From Legionella sheltonii (GTDB lineage: Bacteria; Pseudomonadota; Gammaproteobacteria; Legionellales; Legionellaceae), in assembly GCF_026191355.1 (NCBI RefSeq), contig NZ_JAPHOQ010000003.1, positions 124,001 through 188,000 on the forward strand: a stretch of DNA of 64,000 nucleotides. Direction: 5' to 3'. Positions 8,529 through 17,711 of this stretch are shown in pieces (position 1 is the first letter of the stretch; every line of letters begins with the position of its first letter). The notes under the pieces are model-generated. The model ran no database searches and was not told the DNA's origin. It was given only the letters and a program-made list of their open reading frames with translations. The translations under genes and the position numbers were made by a program.

Positions 8529-9537
8529 AAGCACTTGTTCCAAGACGTAGTGGGTAATCGGGATCGGGATCCGTGATTCGGATAATCACCGGCAGTCTTT
8601 GTGGTAATAAGATCCATTGATTTTCGTTGATGACATTTTGTAACTGAGTGCGGTTATCCACTAACTGCCTATTGGCCGACCAATAATCAGAGTCAATCAC
8701 ACCATGAAACATTTTTCTTCCCAAATACATTCTAGGGAATACCAATACCTTCGAACCTTTACGCACCTGACCTAAATCGGTTTCGTTAAAGTTCGCTTGA
8801 ATGTAAATATTATCCGTATCAACTAAAGAAAAAAGTGGTTGGTTCATATTTACCGGTGTTCCGACACTAAAAAACAAATTTTGAATAATGCCATTACTTT
8901 GCGCATATACATCGGTTTGTTCCAAGTTGACCTTGGCATTTTTTAAACGGGCATACAGGGATTTAATTTCATTTTCTTGGGCTCTTATCTGATGCTGATC
9001 AATTTCTAGTTGTTTTAAAGCCGCATCCCATCTGTCTTTAGCTGCTTTTGTTTCTTGCTGCGAATTTTGTAAGGTAATAAGTGAGACCGATTTTAATAAA
9101 TAACCTTTACGAAATTTTTGGTCATCCAACTTGAGCTTAATGTAATTCCTTTGCTCATTTTGACTGAGTTTGAGATGGCGTTCATAGGTTGCTTTTAAAG
9201 CAGCAAGTCTTGCTTCTGCGCCTGCTAAGTCTGCGCTGAGTTGTTCTAGGGCATAGATATAGGGTTTTTGAAATACGGTGAAGAGCTTTTGGCCTTTTTT
9301 GACAAAATCACCATTTCTTATATAAAGATTTGTAATATAACCATTTGCAAGGGCCGCGACAGGGCGCACATTATTGACGACAAATGCATTATCGGTAAAA
9401 GGAAATAAAAAAGAAAAAAGATAGATAATTGTCGTTAAAAAGCCAATAAAAATGATGATATTGGCTATAGTGAGCCAGTGTTTTAATCGAGTAAAACCTT
9501 GTTTCATGTGGATACGAGTTCGAGTAAATTTTATCAT
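8509..9537 (-). CDS. HlyD/EmrA-type membrane fusion protein (AaeA-like)
   Basis: This periplasmic adaptor of about 342 residues has a single N-terminal membrane anchor (ANIIIFIGFLTTIIYLFSFLFP), a lipoyl-like half motif VAALANGYITNLYIRNGDFVKKGQ, a long alpha-helical hairpin (about residues 80-200, DLAGAEARLAALKATYERH), then the second lipoyl half with VYAQSNGIIQNLFFSVGTPVNMNQPLF and a beta-barrel domain. It bridges the FUSC exporter and the TolC-like channel. The open frame extends up to 9615, but that part overlaps an inverted repeat; ATG 9537 or ATG 9507 are better starts, and neither has a strong Shine-Dalgarno. Confidence 0.85.
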   Translation of the reverse strand: MIKFTRTRIHMKQGFTRLKHWLTIANIIIFIGFLTTIIYLFSFLFPFTDNAFVVNNVRPVAALANGYITNLYIRNGDFVKKGQKLFTVFQKPYIYALEQLSADLAGAEARLAALKATYERHLKLSQNEQRNYIKLKLDDQKFRKGYLLKSVSLITLQNSQQETKAAKDRWDAALKQLEIDQHQIRAQENEIKSLYARLKNAKVNLEQTDVYAQSNGIIQNLFFSVGTPVNMNQPLFSLVDTDNIYIQANFNETDLGQVRKGSKVLVFPRMYLGRKMFHGVIDSDYWSANRQLVDNRTQLQNVINENQWILLPQRLPVIIRITDPDPDYPLRLGTSAYVYIKV

Positions 9538-9601
9538 AAAATATATGGTCAGCCTTAAAATGAGTATGTAGCCCGGGATAGAGCACAGCGAAAAATCCTT
9601 C

Positions 9602-9675
9602 ATCCCGAGTGACACAAGGGATCTCGCATCGTAACACGGTGCTACACCATGAAGATCCCTGGTGCCACTCGGGAT
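9602..9675. repeat. Inverted repeat (REP/MITE-like) between efflux genes
   Basis: Arms 9602-9624 and 9653-9675 match at 21 of 23 positions (ATCCCGAGTG...AGGGATCT against its complement) around a 28-nt loop. The wording (cATCCCGAGTGaca, aGATCCCTGG) resembles the repeat at 6600-6725. It sits in the 180-bp gap between the TolC-like gene and the HlyD-like gene, so it may attenuate transcription or stabilise the upstream mRNA. Confidence 0.75.
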
Positions 9676-9718
9676 TTAAGCCCCTAAAATGCAGTGACGC
9701 TACGACTAGTCCCAATAA

Positions 9719-11056
9719 CTAGTTACTGTAAGCATATCCTCCAGCCAAGTCTTGATACAAAATAACCAATGACATAGCAAGTTCCAATTTAGCTTGATTC
9801 GTTGAGAGTGCCAAGTTATCCAAATAGATTTTGCTTTGTAATAATTCTTTGTAAGAAAGAAGCCCTGTTTTTAGCAGACCTTGTTGCAATTTATATTTAT
9901 GGCGATAATTTTTTTCAGCGCGTAAATAAGCCACAAATTTTTCATTCATGCGTCTATTGGCAGAGTAATCGCTATCAACTTCTCTTAAAATTCGTTTCAC
10001 TGTTTTATTAAATTCGGAAACTCGAGCATTATAAGCTCCTTTGCTTGCTGCAATTTTACCAAGAGAACTTGGTGGAATAGTCCAATTAACGTAGGCATCC
10101 GTTGCCTGGGCAAAGTTACTATGGGGTAGATGTACGTCACCAAGAAAGTCATCGAGTTGTAATCCAGGGAAAAAATCACTGTAAGCCACTTTAATTCCTT
10201 CATGAGAAGCTTTTAATGCATATTGAGCCATTTTCAAATCAGGACGATTATTTAATACCGTAGCAGGTAAGCTGCCAGGTTTAAAGCGAGAAAAATCAAT
10301 TTTTGAGAAGTTATGTTTATTTTTAACGTTCCCTGGATTTGCATTAATCAAATAACGAAGTGCATTTTCACTGAATACGATATTATACAAAACAGGTTTC
10401 ATTTGGGCTGCAACAAGTTGCTCATCGGTTTGCAATTGGCTTAAAGTAATTTCATTTTCTAATCCAATTTTAATTTCTCCTTTGCTCAATTTAACGAGTG
10501 ATTTTAAGTCATTATCTAATTGTTGTAATAATCTCAATTGTTCTAATTGAGCGATTAATGTGAAATAAGCTGATGCTACTTGAGCAATTAATGTCAGGCG
10601 TGTTGCTTCAATTGCAGCGAGACGATATTGAACATTATACGTAAGTTGTTTCTGTTGCGTATAAAGTTTCATAATATTCAAAAAATAATAGGGCCATACT
10701 CCTAAAAATGCCCCAGGCGCCCCCAGTGCGGGGTTTGTGGAATAACCAGCAAATATTTGTACTATAGGTATCCAGCTAAGCTTAACTTGCTGCAATTCGC
10801 CTTGTGCTTGTTGTAAGTTTCCTAGAGCTATATGAATGTCCATATTGTTCTTTAAGCCAGTCTCAATCAATTGATTTAACTCGTCATCATGAAATTGCTG
10901 CCACCAGGCAACATAGGGTAAATCATTTACCGGCTTATAATTTTTAGTACTGGAAGGAAATTTATTAGGTGGTGAGAAGATTGGCTGTTCAACTCGTTTA
11001 TTGCAGCTTAACAATCCTGTTAACAATAATATTAAAAGTGTTATTTTTTTTAACAT
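9719..11056 (-). CDS. TolC-family outer-membrane efflux lipoprotein (NodT/OprM type)
   Basis: This 445-residue protein begins with a lipoprotein signal (LLILLLTGLLSC, lipobox LLSC at about residue 18). It continues with two OEP repeats of long helices and strands, including VAWWQQFHDDELNQLIETGLKNNMDIHIALGNLQQAQGELQQVKLSWIP, LNNRPDLKMAQYAL and the second-repeat KLQQGLLKTGLLSYKELLQSKIYLDNLALSTNQAKLELAMSLVILYQDLAGGY. This is the classic NodT/OprM layout, and such proteins form trimeric channels through the outer membrane. It is the first gene of the four-gene efflux operon (TolC, HlyD, two FUSC halves). It starts at ATG 11056 with a 270-bp upstream region. Confidence 0.9.
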   Translation of the reverse strand: MLKKITLLILLLTGLLSCNKRVEQPIFSPPNKFPSSTKNYKPVNDLPYVAWWQQFHDDELNQLIETGLKNNMDIHIALGNLQQAQGELQQVKLSWIPIVQIFAGYSTNPALGAPGAFLGVWPYYFLNIMKLYTQQKQLTYNVQYRLAAIEATRLTLIAQVASAYFTLIAQLEQLRLLQQLDNDLKSLVKLSKGEIKIGLENEITLSQLQTDEQLVAAQMKPVLYNIVFSENALRYLINANPGNVKNKHNFSKIDFSRFKPGSLPATVLNNRPDLKMAQYALKASHEGIKVAYSDFFPGLQLDDFLGDVHLPHSNFAQATDAYVNWTIPPSSLGKIAASKGAYNARVSEFNKTVKRILREVDSDYSANRRMNEKFVAYLRAEKNYRHKYKLQQGLLKTGLLSYKELLQSKIYLDNLALSTNQAKLELAMSLVILYQDLAGGYAYSN

Positions 11057-11324
11057 GAACCAATCATCGTATGGTATAGGAGTATTTTTATCATTGTAAT
11101 TTGAATAGTTATATCATTTAGATTTTCTTATATTCCTTGAAATGATTAGGTTTAGTCAACTACCGCACTTTATTCTTTACATTGACATCCAAAAAAGTTT
11201 TCTCTATATTCTATCGCATCCACGCAAGTTGATGATTACATCTATTCTCGAGTCCCTCCCGATTTGTAATGTCTTATTCAACTTGTAGGGCGAGGGATAC
11301 TTTGATTATTTTTAAGGTATCTCT

Positions 11325-12269
11325 ATGCTCAATGACATTTCAATGTTGAAACGTACATCCATTTCAATCAATCTGGATGATTTCCCTGGGGGAGTAGCTG
11401 CATGGGGTGCTTTACCTGCAGTGTTTGATAGCCACGATAAGAAATTTGATCGCGGTGTTCATATTCATGCAAGAATGGCTCACTCGCGCAAAAAAATCAT
11501 AGACCAATCTTTCCCGGAAGTTGAGCTCATCTGGCAAGAAAAAACGATGACACTTACTGAAGAGTGTGCTCTAAGTTACACCATGAGCTCAATTTTTGAT
11601 TTTGATATCGTGAGTTTGAATTGCAGTCATTGCGGCGCAGAAATACTAGATAAGGACTTGTCCTCAGTTCTCCCTTCTTTTGAACATTATTGTACCTTTT
11701 GTGGCGGTTTAACCCTAACCAACAAGCGTTGTGTTGCAAATCCGGTGATTCGATTCAAAGAGATACTAGATGATAAATTAGTAAAGCGACCCTCGATAAT
11801 GCCGCAACGTAAAATATATTTAGATAGCACACGATATGCAGGTGGATTCCAGATTTGGGGGTCAAATCCTTCAATTATTTGGACGGCACCACGTTTGGAG
11901 GAAAGTGCAATTCATGTCCACGCGTACAATAGTGAAAAAAAGCGCGTTATCGATAACACGTATAGCGAAGTTTGGGTCAATGGAATTCTTCTGGATATTG
12001 AAATGGTACGTGTATTGCAAATTCAAAAAGCAATTCCTCAACTCAAACTCTATTTAACCAGTCTAAGCTGTCCTAGTTGCTATCACGCTCATTTTGATAC
12101 AGAAGTTCTTGCTGTAGTTCCTCATCAACAACACCAATGCGAACAATGTAATACGGTGTTTACTACTTCCAAGAGTATTAGTAATCCATCTATAGCCATT
12201 TTAAACCAATTAACTGACTTAACAGATAAGGTATTAGAAAATGAATCAATTGGTGAAAACTATTTTTAA
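11325..12269 (+). CDS. Unknown protein with two zinc-ribbon-containing repeats
   Basis: I do not recognise this family. The 314 residues form two copies of one unit (about 1-155 and 165-305). Each unit has a beta-rich part with G..WG and a HIHA/HVHA motif followed by KK.IDxxxxEV, and ends in a four-cysteine cluster: CSHCGAEI with HYCTFCGG in unit 1, CPSCYHAHF with HQCEQCNTVF in unit 2. Such paired CxxC knuckles bind zinc. The last 29 bases overlap the Nudix gene, so the two are coupled and probably act together, perhaps on a nucleotide substrate. AAGG stands 7 nt before the ATG. There is no signal peptide, so the protein is cytoplasmic unless secreted by Dot/Icm. Confidence 0.75.
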   Translation: MLNDISMLKRTSISINLDDFPGGVAAWGALPAVFDSHDKKFDRGVHIHARMAHSRKKIIDQSFPEVELIWQEKTMTLTEECALSYTMSSIFDFDIVSLNCSHCGAEILDKDLSSVLPSFEHYCTFCGGLTLTNKRCVANPVIRFKEILDDKLVKRPSIMPQRKIYLDSTRYAGGFQIWGSNPSIIWTAPRLEESAIHVHAYNSEKKRVIDNTYSEVWVNGILLDIEMVRVLQIQKAIPQLKLYLTSLSCPSCYHAHFDTEVLAVVPHQQHQCEQCNTVFTTSKSISNPSIAILNQLTDLTDKVLENESIGENYF

Positions 12270-12666
12270 AGCAGGTGCATTAATTTTTGATGCACAGTAT
12301 CGAGTATTGGCAGTACATAAACGTGGAAAACCACCCAATGAGTATATTGTCCCTGGAGGTAAGATAGAATGTGGAGAAACGGATGAAGACGCATTAAGAA
12401 GGGAATTATTTGAAGAATTGAATGTCGGTGTCCTATCCGTTATTCCTTATGATGAGTTCCAAGCACAGGCTATATATGAAGATGCATTATTGGTGATGCG
12501 CGCCTATTTTGTGCGTATTGAAGGCATTCCAGTTCCTGGCAGTGAGATTGATCATTTTGTGTGGTTAGATGCTCATTTTAAGACTAGCGGACATCAATTT
12601 GCTTCAATTTTGGGACAACAGATTTTGCCGCGTTTACTTGCTGAAGGTTATCTGCGTTCGCCTTAA
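12241..12666 (+). CDS. Nudix hydrolase
   Basis: This 141-residue protein has a complete Nudix box GGKIECGETDEDALRRELFEEL (pattern Gx5Ex7REUxEExGU) at about residues 39-60, with the fold's usual N-terminal strand AGALIFDAQYRVLAVHKRGK. Nudix enzymes hydrolyse nucleoside diphosphates linked to another group, and the length fits MutT-like or ADP-sugar types. The phrase EYIVPGGKIE and the C-terminal DHFVWLDAHF are typical, but the substrate cannot be read. It is translated from an ATG inside the preceding zinc-ribbon gene. It converges with the membrane HExxH gene, with only 10 bp between the stops. Confidence 0.88.
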   Translation: MNQLVKTIFKAGALIFDAQYRVLAVHKRGKPPNEYIVPGGKIECGETDEDALRRELFEELNVGVLSVIPYDEFQAQAIYEDALLVMRAYFVRIEGIPVPGSEIDHFVWLDAHFKTSGHQFASILGQQILPRLLAEGYLRSP

Positions 12667-12676
12667 GCAGCCCTAA

Positions 12677-13309
12677 TTATTCATCCCAGGTTGAATCATT
12701 TAAATGTTCATCCAGGGTTTTACCGGGAGCACATTCTTTTGAGAAATAACCATCGTGACGTTTCAGGTAAAAGCCATTGTAGTAGTCAAGAGCATTTTGT
12801 TTCGCAATATTGTCTGGAACCCCAAGCAGTTTTGCTGTGCGATAGTTTCTTTGTACTGCCTCACATTCAGTTTTCGCTTCATTGTATTCACCACGTGCAT
12901 GCATGCTTTCATGGGTCAGGATATCCAAACTAATCAATTCTTGCATGTTTGCGAGTGCAGGATGGTGAAGATAATCCATTAATAGAGAGCATCTCGGATA
13001 TTGGATGACAATATATCCAGTTTTAGGATCAGCATGACCATAAACTCTGGGTTCTTCATCAAACAGTGTGTCAAATAAAGTATTGCAATGTACTTTTGCC
13101 GGGTGATTTTCAGCAAGTTGGCCGGCTATAGCTGTTAAAAAACGTTCAAAGTGCCAGTGATGATATGGAGGCCATGCAAATAACAAAGCCAAGCTCAGTA
13201 CCGTGATAAGATATCCTTTGGATATGGGTAAATTGCCTGTGAGCTCTCGAAAAACTAACCAGAAGAAAAATAGAGAAATCAGTGCCCAGAGCATGATGGT
13301 CCTTTTCAT
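12677..13309 (-). CDS. Membrane-anchored protein with HExxH zinc-metallopeptidase motif
   Basis: This 210-residue protein has two hydrophobic segments at the N-terminus (TIMLWALISLFFFWLVF and GYLITVLSLALLFAW) and a soluble domain. Near residue 138 it shows THESMHARGEYNEAKTECEA: an HExxH motif followed by a conserved downstream E, as in gluzincin-like or small membrane zincins. Four cysteines are present in the soluble part. I know no named homologue. The zinc-peptidase call rests on the motif and its context of a helix ending in a further acidic residue. I choose ATG 13309 over an upstream TTG at 13321. The soluble domain probably faces the periplasm. Confidence 0.6.
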   Translation of the reverse strand: MKRTIMLWALISLFFFWLVFRELTGNLPISKGYLITVLSLALLFAWPPYHHWHFERFLTAIAGQLAENHPAKVHCNTLFDTLFDEEPRVYGHADPKTGYIVIQYPRCSLLMDYLHHPALANMQELISLDILTHESMHARGEYNEAKTECEAVQRNYRTAKLLGVPDNIAKQNALDYYNGFYLKRHDGYFSKECAPGKTLDEHLNDSTWDE

Positions 13310-13481
13310 ACTGAGAAACAATACAACCGATATAACATGAATTTTATTCTAATTGTAGGTTACAATCTGTCTCTATGACACTAGGTAAAGAATTTTTAAC
13401 TCAATTTGGTCCATTTCTACCTCTCGAGATGTAGGGAGGAGTTATTTTGGCTTAACTTAGTCCTATCAGGATAAGTCCGAT

Positions 13482-15737
13482 TTATTTAAGCGGTTTCTTT
13501 TTCAATGCTTCTTTTTCCAGGATTTTCTTAGCTGTTTTATAACCATTTTTCTTATGTTGCTCTATAGTCTCTCTTGAAAAATCAGAGTCCCATGAATAGG
13601 GTTCATTTTTCCCTACTTCGCGGATAATTCGCGTGATGGATTGTATGCCCGCATCACCCATTGCTTGAATGTAAGCAGGGAATTGTCTGATTTCTTCAGC
13701 CACTTTAGGTTCACATAAACGCAAAATTTGTTCAATTAGCTTTTTATAGTTGTTGATAAGATCGGTGGTTCGTATGTCCTTTCTTATCTTTTCTGAGTAT
13801 AAGATCTCATCTTTTCTTGAGAGAACTTCAATCATATTTTGAGGAAGGGCCCGATGCCTTGAATAGAGCTCAACGGTATAAATTTTTTTGTTGGATTGGC
13901 CGCAGACATCGAGTGTTGAATCAATTGGGGTATTGCTTATGATTCCTCCATCCCAGTAATGTTTATGATTAATTGTTGTCCATGGAAAGCCTGGAGGCAA
14001 ACTGCCACTGGCAAGAATATGGTCTAGGGTGATGTTATCAGTGTAACTATCAAACGTTTCAAATTCAGATGTTTCAACATTAACTGCCATGACCAGTAGA
14101 CGAATGGGGCTGTCCTTTAACGTATCACAATTAATGTATTTGCGTAAAAGATCCTTAACGTAAAAAGTATCGTAAAAACTTGTCCAGTGTATTGGAGATT
14201 GAGCAGCACTAAATATTGGCATTGTCCATTTGGGGTGAAAGAAGTTAGGGGAGCCCCAAATCATAGCCTGCCAAGAAGAGAGAATACGCCGAGTTTGCTC
14301 ATCGGAAACCTGCAACGTATCCAAAGCAAGATCACTCCAAAAACTTTCTAATGCCTCAGTAGCATGTTTTGGATTTCCAGCAATAATTGCGGAGTTAAAT
14401 GCGCCTATAGAAATTCCGGAAACAATATCTGGATAAACGCCATACTCTTCCATGGCCTTGACCACGCCACATTCAAAAGCCCCTAAAGCACCTCCTCCCT
14501 GTAGAGTAAGAATTGTTTGGAGTGCAATTTTCTCCAGGCGGAAGTTTACATCAAAAAGCTTTTTTTTATGGGCCTTTATATTTACTCGATTGATAATGAG
14601 TGATTCTGCAGCTTTAATTTCTTCTATAGGGCGCCCAGAAAAAAAGGCACCTTGCAACAATCCATCTTTTAAATACAATATTGAGCAATTCTTTTCCTTA
14701 ATAGATCCTCTTACAATTCGCTCTGTAGCATCCGTTGTATCACCAATAATGACAATATATGTATCAAAGGCATGGAGATTGAAATAGGATGCACTGTGGT
14801 AGCTTTTCCTCATTCCCATCATATTATATGCGGCAATTTTTCCTTGTTTGATCGCATTATCCACTCCTCCATTTCGGTGACCTCTTCTAAATACGGGATC
14901 AAAGAAATTAGCAACATCACCCGAGGCGTAGATATCTTTTTTATTTGTTTGTAGGTATTGATCTACAATTATGCCGTCATTGACTTCAATGCCACTGCCT
15001 TGGAGAAAATCAGTAACCGGAAAATATTTATCGCTAATGATTACAAAGTCACATGATAAAATTTTTCCTGTGCTGGTCTCCACTGAGTGAACCTGATTTT
15101 TACCGTTAAATTTTTTTACTGTTTCATTGAGGAGTACTTCAACGCCATTTTGAGTTATAAAGGCAGCAACCTCAGCAGAAGAACTGACATTGAACAAATG
15201 GAATTCTTCGGTAACAATAGTGACCTTTATCTTTTTTTTGACCAATAAGGAGGCGATCTCAACGCTAATATAGCTTCCTCCCCAAATGACGACTTTTTTT
15301 GCATTTTCTATTTCACGAATGATGGGTTGGGCATCGAGAATTGTTTTAAGGTAGTAGATCTTATCTAATTGACTTCCTGGTAGACAAACCCTTTGGGGGC
15401 TGCAACCCGTGGCAATAAGCAATTGGTTAAAGTATATGTTCCCAGCATGATCCGTTTTGACTCTCTTTTTTTCGGTATCAACAGATAGCGCTTTGGTATT
15501 AAGTAGCACCTCAATATCATTTTTTCTATAATAATCTGCATCGAATAAAACCAGCTGTTCTTTTTTTCGTGCTCCAATCAAAAATCCTCTAGCGAGTTGA
15601 GGACGGAGGTAGGGGAGAAAATTTTCTTCCGATAGTATGGTGATTTTGCCATTAGCACCTTCTTTTCTCAAAGTGTCCGCACTAAATGCGCAGGAAAGTC
15701 CTCCGCCAATGAGTAAAAAATCAACTGTTTTTGTCAT
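13482..15737 (-). CDS. Fusion protein: FAD-dependent NAD(P)H oxidoreductase plus patatin-like phospholipase
   Basis: This 751-residue chain has two enzyme domains. Residues 1 to about 385 form a ferredoxin-reductase/NirB-like flavoprotein: FLLIGGGLSCAFSADTLR (FAD Rossmann), LLIATGCSPQRVCLPG, VVIWGGSYISVEIASLL (NAD Rossmann) and DIYASGDVANFF. After a short link a patatin domain starts at about 410: LTLQGGGALGAFECGVV (oxyanion loop), SGISIGAFNSA with the nucleophilic Ser, and YWDGGIISNTP with the catalytic Asp. Patatins are phospholipases A or lipid acyl hydrolases and Legionella has many, but they normally lack a flavoprotein part. There is no stop or frameshift between domains. The C-terminal tail is lysine-rich. 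Function as one protein is inference; each domain call is strong. Confidence 0.9.
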   Translation of the reverse strand: MTKTVDFLLIGGGLSCAFSADTLRKEGANGKITILSEENFLPYLRPQLARGFLIGARKKEQLVLFDADYYRKNDIEVLLNTKALSVDTEKKRVKTDHAGNIYFNQLLIATGCSPQRVCLPGSQLDKIYYLKTILDAQPIIREIENAKKVVIWGGSYISVEIASLLVKKKIKVTIVTEEFHLFNVSSSAEVAAFITQNGVEVLLNETVKKFNGKNQVHSVETSTGKILSCDFVIISDKYFPVTDFLQGSGIEVNDGIIVDQYLQTNKKDIYASGDVANFFDPVFRRGHRNGGVDNAIKQGKIAAYNMMGMRKSYHSASYFNLHAFDTYIVIIGDTTDATERIVRGSIKEKNCSILYLKDGLLQGAFFSGRPIEEIKAAESLIINRVNIKAHKKKLFDVNFRLEKIALQTILTLQGGGALGAFECGVVKAMEEYGVYPDIVSGISIGAFNSAIIAGNPKHATEALESFWSDLALDTLQVSDEQTRRILSSWQAMIWGSPNFFHPKWTMPIFSAAQSPIHWTSFYDTFYVKDLLRKYINCDTLKDSPIRLLVMAVNVETSEFETFDSYTDNITLDHILASGSLPPGFPWTTINHKHYWDGGIISNTPIDSTLDVCGQSNKKIYTVELYSRHRALPQNMIEVLSRKDEILYSEKIRKDIRTTDLINNYKKLIEQILRLCEPKVAEEIRQFPAYIQAMGDAGIQSITRIIREVGKNEPYSWDSDFSRETIEQHKKNGYKTAKKILEKEALKKKPLK

Positions 15738-15877
15738 CTCTTATATCCTTTTATTCAATGACATGTATGTAAGCATTACCTTAAATTGTATACCTTGGGT
15801 ATATGAAGAAAGCAAATTCCAGAAATTTTAATTTGAGGGGACTGTAGAGAGCATAGAAAAAGAGGCGCTTTGAGAGC

Positions 15878-15907
15878 GGACAATCCTGGGTGTAGCCAGG
15901 ATTGTCC
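15878..15907 (-). terminator. Rho-independent terminator of the OMP gene
   Basis: A perfect 12-bp stem GGACAATCCTGG/CCAGGATTGTCC with a 6-nt loop lies 13 bp past the stop of the outer-membrane protein gene. On the minus strand it is followed by CGCTCTCAAAGCGCCTCTTTTT. On the plus strand a weaker T-run (TTTTTT) follows at 15915. Confidence 0.8.
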
Positions 15908-15919
15908 TAATCGACTTTT

Positions 15920-16939
15920 TTATGCATGCAAAGTAAGGCTTAAAAACAGTCCTTGGAATGAGAAGTTATTGGTTTCATTGCCAGCAATGCGCTGAGGTCC
16001 TAAACCACCTATGCCAGTAAATCCTCTCAGTGTATCCATAGAACTCAGATATTCATTGATTTGATATCCCACTGCAGCAGTCCATGTTGCTGTATTCGTT
16101 AGGGCATGCGTATAGTCCAGACCAATTTTACCAGTAACGCTATTAACAACCCGGTTGCGTTTAGGCCAGTTGAAACTGAAGTTGGTTCCCAGGAAAACTT
16201 CTGAGAAGGACTGCATAGAACCTGCCATGAGTGCATAATCAAAATAACCAAGCAAACCAAAACCATAGGCTAGGTCATAATGGCCATCCAAGCTGATTAA
16301 AGGACCCGCACCACTGAATTTGCTTGTTACCAGTCCGGGAGCCATAAATGAAAGGTTATGGGTTATCTGCGCATAACGCACCCCAAGAGAGGGACGTATT
16401 TTAAATACACCGGAAGTATCACTGTATTTTCTTCCTACTCGCACATCTGCTTGGTCCACTCTATAAGTTAAATAAGCGTCACTGACCAGTCCTGGAAGAA
16501 AAGCTTTGGGGATGGTGGCATCTGGGAATAAAATACTTCCAAATAAAATAGAGCCGTTAGCAAAACTATTTACAGCGTGGGTTTTATTTTTTAAATAAAG
16601 ATAGTTGACTTCAATATTATTTGCAGACATAGGTATATCATAACCCAGAGCAACACTTCCAGCCCATTGATAATCGGGAGCAAAGGGTTTGCTTTCTGCT
16701 TGGGTGCCGCCAGGTACAACGAATAACCAGCTGTCAGTGACTAAACCAAGACCGGTTTCACTTGGTTGTACATAATACCCAGTACCGCTTACATAGAGGC
16801 CGCCGGGGCTTTTAAAGGCGCATAGCATGCTCGTGCAAACAGGGCCGTCTTTGTCAATGTATTTGGGAAGCGGAGCAGAAGTTGCAGCATTTGCAAAAAA
16901 TAACCCTAAAAGAGCCAAGGGTAAAAACTTCAATGTCAT
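15920..16939 (-). CDS. Legionella major-outer-membrane-protein-family porin
   Basis: This 339-residue protein starts at ATG 16939, which has AAGGAG 7 nt upstream. It has a Sec signal peptide (FLPLALLGLFFANAATSA) and a beta-barrel body with alternating hydrophobic strands and a final aromatic/hydrophobic strand FSFQGLFLSLTLHA. The N-terminal pattern (GGLYVSGTGYYVQPS, then WAGSVALGYDIPMSANNIEVNYLYL) matches the Legionella OMP/MOMP family of porins and adhesins. Two cysteines near the start (VCTSMLC) fit the disulfide-containing MOMP type. It stands alone with its own terminator. Role: diffusion pore or surface protein in the outer membrane. Confidence 0.8.
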   Translation of the reverse strand: MTLKFLPLALLGLFFANAATSAPLPKYIDKDGPVCTSMLCAFKSPGGLYVSGTGYYVQPSETGLGLVTDSWLFVVPGGTQAESKPFAPDYQWAGSVALGYDIPMSANNIEVNYLYLKNKTHAVNSFANGSILFGSILFPDATIPKAFLPGLVSDAYLTYRVDQADVRVGRKYSDTSGVFKIRPSLGVRYAQITHNLSFMAPGLVTSKFSGAGPLISLDGHYDLAYGFGLLGYFDYALMAGSMQSFSEVFLGTNFSFNWPKRNRVVNSVTGKIGLDYTHALTNTATWTAAVGYQINEYLSSMDTLRGFTGIGGLGPQRIAGNETNNFSFQGLFLSLTLHA

Positions 16940-17043
16940 AAATTTCTCCTTGTTAAAATTTCTTTGGCACAATACTTTTTTTATGGAATTAAATCAATAA
17001 AATTGCATTATAAATAAATTACTTAATGGATGAAGGAATAAAA

Positions 17044-17511
17044 TTAATCGAGATGATCTAATGGCAGCGTCGTTGTTTCACAAATCGTTCTCAATATAAA
17101 ACTGGATTGTACGCTGGTTACCCCATTGATGCGGGTTAGTTTATCCAATAAAAAAGATTGATAGGCATTGAGATCAGGTACAATTACTTTCAATACGTAA
17201 TCTGCAGATTGTCCAGTGATTAAATAACACTGAACTATTTCAGGAAGAAAACGCACCGCTTCTTCAAACTGACTCATCACGGAAGGCTGATGACTGTTTA
17301 ATCCAACTAAAACAATCACGGATAATTTTAAACCTATTTTTTCAGGTTCAAGAAGGGCAACCTTTTTCTTGATGTAACCTTGATCTTCTAACAACTTAAC
17401 TCGGCGAAGACAAGGTGAGGGAGATAAAGCCACCATGTCCGCGAGTTCCTGGTTGTTGATTTGGCAATTGGATTGCAGGATATCAAGAATTTTTTTATCT
17501 GTACGGTCCAT
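17044..17511 (-). CDS. Lrp/AsnC-family transcriptional regulator
   Basis: This 155-residue protein has an N-terminal winged helix-turn-helix (DRTDKKILDILQSNCQINNQELADMVALSPSPCLRRVKLLEDQGYIKK), followed by a RAM ligand-binding domain with VRFLPEIVQCYLITGQSADYVLKVIVPDL. Members respond to amino acids and control transport and metabolism genes. It is divergent from the MFS transporter gene 200 bp away, which suggests control of that transporter, likely autoregulated through the shared region. Confidence 0.92.
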   Translation of the reverse strand: MDRTDKKILDILQSNCQINNQELADMVALSPSPCLRRVKLLEDQGYIKKKVALLEPEKIGLKLSVIVLVGLNSHQPSVMSQFEEAVRFLPEIVQCYLITGQSADYVLKVIVPDLNAYQSFLLDKLTRINGVTSVQSSFILRTICETTTLPLDHLD

Positions 17512-17711
17512 AATTTTTAAAAATTACATAAATATTTTATATTTTAGCATTTTATTCTAATAAATGATAATACGGTGAAATAAAAATTCAAATTTATTCG
17601 TTGACCGCCTATATTTGCAATAATATTTCAAAAGAAATGTATTAGAATATACTGATGCGCAGGTTATAGTCATTGTGCATCAATTGGCTGCTTGTTTTTT
17701 CGAGGATTTTT

